Part shown: one piece after another, positions 24,691 through 30,582 of the stretch | Position numbering within the stretch: position 1 is the first letter of the stretch | How the letters are laid out: each line of letters begins with the position of its first letter | Notes under the pieces: model-generated | Told to the model about the DNA's origin: nothing | Databases searched by the model: none | The model's input: only the letters and a program-made list of their open reading frames with translations | Source of the DNA: an uncultured archaeon | GTDB lineage: Archaea > Halobacteriota > Methanosarcinia > Methanosarcinales > Methanoperedenaceae | Reading direction: 5' to 3' | Length of the DNA: 39,429 nucleotides | NCBI GenBank assembly: GCA_902386255.1 | Contig: CABMII010000056.1 | Coordinates: 1 to 39,429, forward strand | Position numbers and translations under genes: made by a program

Positions 24691-25047
24691 TCAATCAATT
24701 TCGTGGCGTATGCGGATGGTTCCTATTGTAACTACAGAAAATGCATTCAGCAGTGCCGTACCATGCTTTTTGATTGTATCAACAACTATCTGTGCTTTCC
24801 GTTCCGGAGTTAGACCAGCTAATCGGATTAGCACAACGCCACATGTAATTTTCCGCTGACGAAAAACAAGCTCGCCAAAGTCCTTATCAGCGGTTAATAA
24901 TAACAATTCTTCCCTGTTTGCAAGATCAAGCACTTCATCGTCAGAAATCCCGGCATCTGTTTCAGCACTATACCTGACATCATAATTCTCATGACGGAGT
25001 CGCTCAACAATCTGTCGGTCAACATTCTCGTCTGCAAGGAAGTTCAA
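24691..25047 (-). CDS. DUF5615 PIN-like toxin
   Basis: A 118-aa protein of the DUF5615 (Mut7-C/PIN-like) type: FLADENVDRQIVERLRHENYDV at the start, GISDDEVLDLANREELLLLTADKDFGELV in the middle (acidic residues of the presumed nuclease site), ending in a beta-rich tail. Such proteins pair with DUF433 antitoxins. It overlaps the upstream antitoxin gene by 4 bp, so the two form a coupled toxin-antitoxin unit. Target RNA is unknown. Confidence 0.82.
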   Translation of the reverse strand: MNFLADENVDRQIVERLRHENYDVRYSAETDAGISDDEVLDLANREELLLLTADKDFGELVFRQRKITCGVVLIRLAGLTPERKAQIVVDTIKKHGTALLNAFSVVTIGTIRIRHEID

Positions 25048-25280
25048 GAAACTGCCTCAGCAACAGGATAGACTACATCAGCGCGCAAAGCCCGAGCTGC
25101 AAATGCAAGGGCTGCCCTTATTGCTTCTTGCGTAAGCCGGGGATGAGCTTCAAGTATCTGTTCCTCTGTTTCACCGGCGGAAAGCTTTTCAAGGATCATC
25201 TCAACTGTGATGCGTGTTCCTGCTATGACAGGTTTTCCCATCATAATTTTGGGGTCGGATATGACTAATTTTTTCTGCAT
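25044..25280 (-). CDS. DUF433 antitoxin-like protein
   Basis: A 78-aa helix-turn-helix protein with the classic DUF433 signature ISDPKIMMGKPVIAGTRITVEMILEKLS followed by ETEEQILEAHPRLTQEAIRAAL. DUF433 proteins are usually encoded just before DUF5615 toxins, as here. It probably binds the toxin and its own promoter. A GGAGG-like sequence (GGAGGTTC in the message strand) precedes the start. Confidence 0.85.
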   Translation of the reverse strand: MQKKLVISDPKIMMGKPVIAGTRITVEMILEKLSAGETEEQILEAHPRLTQEAIRAALAFAARALRADVVYPVAEAVS

Positions 25281-25478
25281 TTTGAACCTCCGTTACTGAA
25301 CAGTATGATACATCGGCGAAATAAATTGTATTCCAGAATATGGTTGATTCAAATTTATAATCTCTTATCTCAGTCTTTGCTAACTGTATATATAGAAAGC
25401 TATGAATCTATTTATCCTAGCAATCCAGTAAATCCCATGTGGAAAAGCCATAGCTAAAAATATTAATCATAACATACT

Positions 25479-25892
25479 ATGAAAAAAAGATAAAAAGGGT
25501 GGTTCTTTTCCCCGCCAAAACCTCCCAAACCCGAAGCGCCTGAAAAGTTAAAGGCAGAGGTAGAAACAAAAGCAGTGGAACTTATTGAATCGTTTCTAAA
25601 GCCAGAATATATCAAGCCTTTGCATGAAGATATGCTTTTCAATTACCTCGTGGACATTTATGGAAATTGGTATCGCAACTACTTTCACTTCTGCGCCAAG
25701 TACCGCTCCCCCGGCCCGAATGCTATATCACCGTTTTTTGAAACAAAATTCGCGCGTCTGGAATATGCTGGGAATGGTCTATTCAATCTCTCATACATGA
25801 GACACACAGGGCAATGGTTAGAACTCTATACGGGCTTATCTTTGGAAGAATGTCTAAAGGAAATCAAAGATGATCCGCACTTCATGCCATGA
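25479..25892 (+). CDS. Conserved small protein of unknown function, with in-frame TAA at codon 5
   Basis: From GTG 25575 the frame gives 105 residues with strongly conserved-looking segments (DIYGNWYRNYFHFCAKYRSP, then ISPFFETKFARLEYAG, then RHTGQWLELYTGLSLEECL, DDPHFMP). Coding sequence clearly extends upstream (KGWFFSPPKPPKPEAPEKLK) back to ATG 25479, but codon 5 is TAA (25491-25493). I recall related hypothetical proteins in Methanosarcina with an N-terminal Pro-rich region of this kind. Either the gene is a recent pseudogene, the TAA is a base error, or translation begins late at the GTG. Function unknown. Confidence 0.6.
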
Positions 25893-25935
25893 ATCGAACC
25901 TACCGATGACGCGATTAAATTTCCTTCACATCGCT

Positions 25936-26058
25936 TTACATTTCTTCCCGGAACGCCTTCTGCATCAGGGCGCTGAACAAGTCCTCAATCTGCTGCTTTG
26001 ATTGAGCCTGACTTCCGCGCATGGATTCGATTTTCTCGACGATGCGGGCAAATTTTTG
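25936..26058 (-). pseudogene. Duplicated 3' end of hsdS
   Basis: The minus strand reads QKFARIVEKIESMRGS and continues through IEDLFSALMQKAFREEM to a TAA, closely matching the last 40 residues of the intact HsdS (27777-27900 region). DNA identity is about 80 percent, lower than the hsdM pair, so this copy is older or came from a different allele. The rest of the gene is absent. The YgiT/DUF4258 pair and the nucleotidyltransferase gene lie between the two copies. Confidence 0.88.
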
Positions 26059-26118
26059 TATATCTAATTAAAAAAGTAAATTAGAATTCAAATAGCATAA
26101 ATACATTGTGATTAACAG

Positions 26119-26138
26119 AGTGTATACACTTTTATACA
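26119..26138. promoter_or_regulatory. Inverted repeat at the nucleotidyltransferase promoter
   Basis: TGTATA and TATACA are inverted arms around CACTTT and overlap a TATA-like TTTTATACAA about 15-20 bp before ATG 26150. This could be an autoregulatory operator, as is common for toxin-antitoxin genes. Confidence 0.35.
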
Positions 26139-26149
26139 ATAAAAGCGTA

Positions 26150-27080
26150 ATGGTCTTCAATAAGAAAAGGCAATTACAGATTCAGGCGTCCGCGCTGTTG
26201 CGGAGCTATGATGGTCTCGGCGTACGTCAGGCATGGGAGATTATCCCCCGGTTTAGAGAAGGTTGGAATATACTGCACGCGATGCAGGAGGTTTGAAATC
26301 GAAAGACCCTTACAGCCAGCCCTTATTGAATTTATTAAGAAATTTCCAATCCTTAAGCATGTGACTACTTCATTGAAGCCTTACATGAATACGGTCAGAG
26401 GACTATATTTTCACGGCAGCAGGGTAAGAGGAGACCATAGGGAGGACTCGGATTATGATCTTGTGCTTATCACCCGTGATAAAATAGGCGATGAATTAAA
26501 GACCGAGCTTAAGGAACATAATATCCAGGTGGAAGTTTTTACTTTAAGCCAGGTAAAAAAACAGCTTGGGCTAACCCCATCGTATTTGCTGACAGTTCTC
26601 AGGGAAAGTGTGCCTTTGATAGGAGTTGAGTTGAGGGATAAGCTGGTTAGAAAGAAAATGAATGATATCGCTCTTCAGGTTGAACTTAAAGACTGTATAA
26701 AACAGCTTGAATATCTCAAAAAGATGCTAAAGAATGAACCTGATGATTATATTAAAGCCCGCGTGATTCATTCCGCTATCCTGCGCCTGAGGCAGGCATA
26801 TTCGATCAAGCGGCTGTATTATAAGGACGTGCCGGAGCTTTCTCTGGATTTCACATATTCCAAAGGCAATTTTGATGAGATTTATGAGCTTTACAGGATT
26901 GTAAGAGATATGGTTCATGGTAAAGGATTGAACGAAGAAGAGATACCCGAAATGGTCAAAACACTAACAAGGGACGAGCTTAAAGGGCTTGTCAGTTCAG
27001 TGGATGCTTATGCAAAGGATGTATTTGACCGGATAACAGGATCAATGGGACGCGAAAAAATTAATGTAAATCCAGAATAG
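26150..27080 (+). pseudogene. Nucleotidyltransferase (MNT-like) with HEPN-like C-terminus, frameshifted twice
   Basis: Three frames join into one protein: MVFNKKRQLQIQASALLR through RFREGW in the first frame; YTARDAGGLKSKDPYSQP in a second (about 26273-26328); then IEFIKKFPILKHV onward in the frame that runs to 27080. Each switch is repaired by adding one base in a short run (an A near 26270, a C near 26326). The catalytic motif of minimal nucleotidyltransferases is intact (FHGSRVRGDHREDSDYDL), and the C-terminal 150 residues are helical with RDMVHGKG, as in HEPN-like partners. Such proteins AMPylate targets in toxin-antitoxin systems. It is either a decaying gene or an intact one with two consensus errors. 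Confidence 0.7.
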
Positions 27081-27095
27081 CCCCATGCATAGCGA

Positions 27096-27443
27096 TTAAT
27101 ACACTTCTGCCACTATCTTATCATCCTCAAGCCAGATATCGACATTCTCTTTTTTCCCAAGAGCCCTGTCAATTTCCTCAGGTATGCCAAGCACCCGCCT
27201 TCCTCCACTCTTCGTTATCTTGCGCTTGAAAACTACAGCAGGCTTGCGGAATTTCTTTATTACCTCTTCTACCTTCTCAGCAGATTCAGCATCGGCATAT
27301 TCCTCGCCGCATGTGGGGCAGCGCGTGCCTGTTAGCCCTGTGATTACGACCTCTCTTCCTTCAACTGCCGTGACGAGGGTAATATCAGTTGCTTCTTTTG
27401 TCTGACTTGCGCATTGTACACACTTAATTTCTATTTCGCTCAT
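27096..27443 (-). CDS. YgiT/MqsA-like zinc-finger antitoxin
   Basis: A 115-aa protein with two CxxC pairs (CVQC near residue 8; CPTCGEEY near 42) typical of YgiT-type zinc fingers, followed by a helix (AEKVEEVIKKF) and an AbrB-like end (ITKSGGRRVLGIPEEIDRAL). It is one base away from the upstream DUF4258 gene, forming a toxin-first pair like mqsRA. It should neutralise the toxin and bind the promoter. Confidence 0.8.
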   Translation of the reverse strand: MSEIEIKCVQCASQTKEATDITLVTAVEGREVVITGLTGTRCPTCGEEYADAESAEKVEEVIKKFRKPAVVFKRKITKSGGRRVLGIPEEIDRALGKKENVDIWLEDDKIVAEVY

Positions 27444-27444
27444 A

Positions 27445-27735
27445 TTATTTCATCTCTTCTTCCCGTATTACAGTTATAATTATCAGGACATCTTTAAGTA
27501 TGAACGTGATCCGAATATTTTTGCTTTCATGGTCCCATCCGCGCATGGTGTATCTGGTATCTCCAAAGGTATCTATTTCTTTTTTATAGAGTGAGCCGTG
27601 AAGCAGTACAAGTTTGATATCTGAGGGATAAATACTTCTCTCAGCCATTCTTCCAAGCGAGTGCACACGCAGAAGGTATTTCCTCTGTTCGAACAATTCA
27701 AGTGCTTTCGTTCGGATTTCTTCAAACTCTTCCAT
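27445..27735 (-). CDS. DUF4258 toxin-like protein
   Basis: A 96-aa protein of the DUF4258 type (RelE/MqsR-like fold): LLRVHSLGRMAERSIYPSDIKLVLLHG then GDTRYTMRGWDHESKNIRITFIL and a closing strand LIIITVIREEE. The conserved His and Arg near the N-terminus fit a ribonuclease site. Coupled to the YgiT-like antitoxin immediately downstream, and about 40 bp downstream of hsdS. Confidence 0.8.
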   Translation of the reverse strand: MEEFEEIRTKALELFEQRKYLLRVHSLGRMAERSIYPSDIKLVLLHGSLYKKEIDTFGDTRYTMRGWDHESKNIRITFILKDVLIIITVIREEEMK

Positions 27736-27776
27736 AACACTATATTTTCTCTTATGTATCTCTTTACATATATGCT

Positions 27777-29015
27777 TTATGTCTCCAGTTCCCCGCGAAA
27801 CGCCTTCTGCATCATGGTATTGAATAAGTCCTCTATCTGCTGCTTTGATTGGTTCTGGGATTGGCGCATGGATTCGACTTTCTCGACGACGCGGGCGAAT
27901 TTTTGCTGGAGGGGGAGAGGTGGTACTGGAATTAAAGTCCGATTTACTGCACCCACATTAAGATGTTTTTGAGCTATCCCAGTTTGAAAAGATAATGTTT
28001 GATTTTTCCCACTCGACGAATTAAAGTAGGCACAAAGGTAATTGCTTTCTACAATTCTTTGATTCGGTCTTGCGATAATAAGGTCAATACAATTAACTCC
28101 ATCTAATTCTTCAGGAACAACGCAAGCTGTTCCTGGATAACCTGTTCTTACAATTAAAACATCGTGTTCTTTGATAATTGATTTCGAGAGCTTTGAATTA
28201 TTATCTTCTTCTGAAATAAATACAAGCTTTTCTAAATTTATACCATATTCTTTTATATTCAATGACCTTAATGCTGGCACACCACTCGGAACATAATAAC
28301 TGGCTGGTCTTATTACAATCCCCACAGTTATGGATTGGCACACTTCTTTACACTTAAACAAAGTCCATCCTTTCGGGTTAGTGGCAGGGTCCCCGAACAT
28401 CTCCAGAAACACGCTTTGAAGCAGCCTGTTCGTAAGCTCATCCGCCTGCGCCCTCAGCCTCTTCGTCTCCTCGGCTTTTTCGAGGATTGACACGATGCGG
28501 CGCTGGGTTGGGAGAGGTGGAACAACTATATTAAATTTCTTAAGGTTAATTATATTGAATCCTGGTTGTGCAGATTTAAAACTAACAGACCACATTTGAT
28601 TTTGGAAGAACGAAGTGTTCATGAAATAGACTAAAAATTTTGGAATCATCTTGGTTTTATCTAATGTAATCTTGCCCACAGAAGAAGTTGTATTTGCCAA
28701 AGGAATTTCATTTGGAATAATCGCCACTTTACCAATCGTAGCACCTGTTTTTGAAATAATTATATCATCTGGATGAAGCTCGCTTTTTAAATTTTTTTCA
28801 TGTATATCTTTCGAGATATATACTAGCTTTTCCTTTTTAATTTCACCCTCCGAAATATCAGCCACTCGAATGTAAGGTATGCCCGAATTTGTATACATAG
28901 ACGGTTTTATTTGTCCATGATCACCATCTCCAATAGGGTATTTTGTTTTTGAAGCAACTTCCAATAGTTCATGCCATTCCCATCCCTCCGGCAGCGCCCG
29001 CCGCTCATTATCCAT
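27777..29015 (-). CDS. hsdS: Type I restriction-modification specificity subunit
   Basis: HsdS (412 aa) recognises the DNA target and organises two HsdM and two HsdR. Two target-recognition domains begin at PEGWEWHELLEV (about residue 9) and PKGWTLFKCKEVC (about 214), each followed by a conserved helical spacer: LPTQRRIVSILEKAEETKRL (about 169-188) and LPLQQKFARVVEKVESMRQS (about 369-388). It appears full length. The last 40 codons are also found at 25936-26058. Its upstream region contains a short dispersed palindrome (29036-29077). Confidence 0.93.
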   Translation of the reverse strand: MDNERRALPEGWEWHELLEVASKTKYPIGDGDHGQIKPSMYTNSGIPYIRVADISEGEIKKEKLVYISKDIHEKNLKSELHPDDIIISKTGATIGKVAIIPNEIPLANTTSSVGKITLDKTKMIPKFLVYFMNTSFFQNQMWSVSFKSAQPGFNIINLKKFNIVVPPLPTQRRIVSILEKAEETKRLRAQADELTNRLLQSVFLEMFGDPATNPKGWTLFKCKEVCQSITVGIVIRPASYYVPSGVPALRSLNIKEYGINLEKLVFISEEDNNSKLSKSIIKEHDVLIVRTGYPGTACVVPEELDGVNCIDLIIARPNQRIVESNYLCAYFNSSSGKNQTLSFQTGIAQKHLNVGAVNRTLIPVPPLPLQQKFARVVEKVESMRQSQNQSKQQIEDLFNTMMQKAFRGELET

Positions 29016-29035
29016 CGCTCAGCCCTCCGCTTTGC

Positions 29036-29077
29036 ATTCTTCGCGCTCTTTGCGGTACGCACCGCAGAGGACGCAAA
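29036..29077. repeat. Dispersed GC-rich palindromic repeat, copy near hsdS
   Basis: The stretch contains TTCGCGCTCTTTGCGGT followed by ACGCACCGCAGAGGACGC, with inner arms TGCGGT/ACCGCA. The left half recurs at about 33590-33613, upstream of hsdR. It resembles a repeat type found scattered between genes in many genomes. Confidence 0.6.
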
Positions 29078-29195
29078 GAATATTTTTTATATAAAATGCA
29101 AAAGACACTCTGAAACTCCTTTCTTAGCTCATTTCCATAATAACGACTCGATGGACAATAAGTTTTAACTTATCATAAATCTTAAGGTATATTTA

Positions 29196-29495
29196 ATGTG
29201 TAGCGAAGACACTGTCTCGGAAATTACCTCTGAACTCAGCAATGTAATAGGTTTACCTGAACCTGAACTTATTCACAGAGGCTTGATATCCTTCATTGAA
29301 AAAGAAATACGGCTCGCAGAATCTGACATATCTGATATCATAGATAGGTATAATGTCCCCTCAAAAGAGGATCTATACAATGCGATAAAGTCTAAAAAGA
29401 TACCAAGCCATCCCGCGTGGGAAGATTATATCGTCTGGAAAAATAAAGAAAAATACATCAAAGACCTGAAAGCCCGCCTTGGCAAGGTTCAATAG
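29196..29495 (+). CDS. Antitoxin-like partner of TumE (TumA-type)
   Basis: A 99-aa, mostly helical, acidic protein (ETISEITSELSNV-like start; LIHRGLISFIEKEIRLAESDISDIIDRY in the middle; WEDYIVWKNKEKYIKDLKARL at the end). It precedes the TumE-family gene with no gap, as TumA antitoxins do. The family is inferred from context and from helix-rich composition. Confidence 0.6.
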   Translation: MCSEDTVSEITSELSNVIGLPEPELIHRGLISFIEKEIRLAESDISDIIDRYNVPSKEDLYNAIKSKKIPSHPAWEDYIVWKNKEKYIKDLKARLGKVQ

Positions 29496-29879
29496 ATGCT
29501 TTTAATATATCAAACTCTTGAGAAGACAGCGCAGACTGACTTTTCAGGTATCGTTAAAGACACTGCTCTGATTGGCGGAAGGTCTGCACAACCTAATAAG
29601 CTGAGAGTATTTTTGATTGATGGCAGTTTCCTTGATGTCTGGCTCAGTGACGATAACGATTATTCTTTTCACTGGGAGCAGAGGGCTGTGCGGGGATTGA
29701 TTCATCGATGGGATAATGCGCCAGATCATCCAGAGATTGAGACTTTTCCACATCATTTTCATGATGGAAAAGAGAAGAATGTCCGGAGCAGCAAATTAGA
29801 CACGAATTTCAAGATTGCATTTAAAGAAGTTCTTATATTTATAAAAACTGAATTAAATATTAAAAAATTAATTTATTAA
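29496..29879 (+). CDS. TumE-family toxin
   Basis: A 127-aa protein with the TumE-type pattern: LRVFLIDGSFLDVWLSDDNDYSFHWEQR followed by HRWDNAPDHPEIETFPHHFHDG. The His/Trp/Asp cluster is the family hallmark. TumE proteins are toxins of TumE-TumA modules carried on mobile elements. The start is immediately after the antitoxin stop (TAG then ATG). It ends six bases from the duplicated hsdR fragment. Confidence 0.75.
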   Translation: MLLIYQTLEKTAQTDFSGIVKDTALIGGRSAQPNKLRVFLIDGSFLDVWLSDDNDYSFHWEQRAVRGLIHRWDNAPDHPEIETFPHHFHDGKEKNVRSSKLDTNFKIAFKEVLIFIKTELNIKKLIY

Positions 29880-29885
29880 GTTTTG

Positions 29886-29919
29886 GCATATATTTCCTTC
29901 TCCAATGCACCGCAGAGAT
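29886..29919 (-). pseudogene. 34-bp duplicate of the hsdR 3' end
   Basis: Bases 29886-29919 match 30593-30626, inside the last codons of hsdR, with one difference (33 of 34, offset 707 bp). The block corresponds to the C-terminal LCGALEKEIYA of HsdR but has no gene around it. The two copies flank the DUF104/PIN pair. Confidence 0.8.
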
Positions 29920-29927
29920 GCGAAGGT

Positions 29928-30368
29928 TCAATCTAAAGTTTTTAAAATATCGGAAGGAGTAAGCCTTTTCAATCCTTTTATCTTATCAAAATGCTTATCA
30001 TAGCTTATTATTGACGCTTTCAGCCTTTTTGTAACAAATGATTGCAAGGCATCATCAAAATCAAGTCCATTCTCCGTCTCCTCAATAGCCTCAAGCTCTT
30101 CTTCCAGATTCGTGGTATAAACAAATAACCCTTCGAAATCGATTATGCTGCCCAAAAAAATCTTGAGTTCTTTTTCTTTATTGAAATTACTCAATATGAC
30201 TTCTATTGAATGAATGGAAAATGAAGATACATAGACCTCCAAATTGCCAATCTCCACTTCCTTAAGCAGCCGTGCACAATCATTTTTAAAAGCTCTATTT
30301 AGAAGAAGCTCAAGAAAAATATTCGTGTCAATGAGATAAGCTTTTTTTTGCCCAGACTTCTTTTGCAC
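29928..30368 (-). CDS. PIN-domain toxin (VapC-like)
   Basis: PIN nuclease with YLIDTNIFLELL near the N-terminus (first Asp), SIHSIEVIL (Glu), GLDFDDALQSFV (Asp) and SYDKHFDKIKGL (Asp) as the expected active-site order. The frame is open to a TTG at 30392; I prefer GTG 30368 (146 aa), which still overlaps the upstream antitoxin gene by about 40 bp. Such overlap is usual in vapBC pairs. It probably cleaves tRNA or rRNA, as known for the family. Confidence 0.78.
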   Translation of the reverse strand: MQKKSGQKKAYLIDTNIFLELLLNRAFKNDCARLLKEVEIGNLEVYVSSFSIHSIEVILSNFNKEKELKIFLGSIIDFEGLFVYTTNLEEELEAIEETENGLDFDDALQSFVTKRLKASIISYDKHFDKIKGLKRLTPSDILKTLD

Positions 30369-30531
30369 TGTGCTGTAATTCGACCGAATCAATATCTATA
30401 TCTCCCATAAGACCTGCAAGTCTGTCCACTTTGGATTTTCGTATTTCTATGGTAACTTCTTCGCCTTCGGCGAGGTTCAACCTTTTCTTAGGCTTCAATA
30501 TTCTATCCCTGTATATCGCTCTTACTCTCAT
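30328..30531 (-). CDS. DUF104-type antitoxin
   Basis: A 67-aa protein with the DUF104 (AF2212-like) pattern: RAIYRDRILKPKKRLNLAEGEEVTIEI forms a small swapped beta-barrel, followed by a helical tail (DRLAGLMGDIDIDSVELQHSA) that would wrap the toxin. It pairs with the PIN gene that overlaps its 3' end. It lies about 50 bp downstream of hsdR. Confidence 0.8.
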   Translation of the reverse strand: MRVRAIYRDRILKPKKRLNLAEGEEVTIEIRKSKVDRLAGLMGDIDIDSVELQHSAKEVWAKKSLSH

Positions 30532-30582
30532 TTTATTAAAGAAGGTTGCCTTCGTATATAGTATTTATGATTAAAAGGCTCT

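Noticed and set aside
29036-29077. Intrinsic terminator between hsdS and TumA
   Set aside because: The same sequence type occurs near hsdR and has no U-tract; it is a dispersed repeat.
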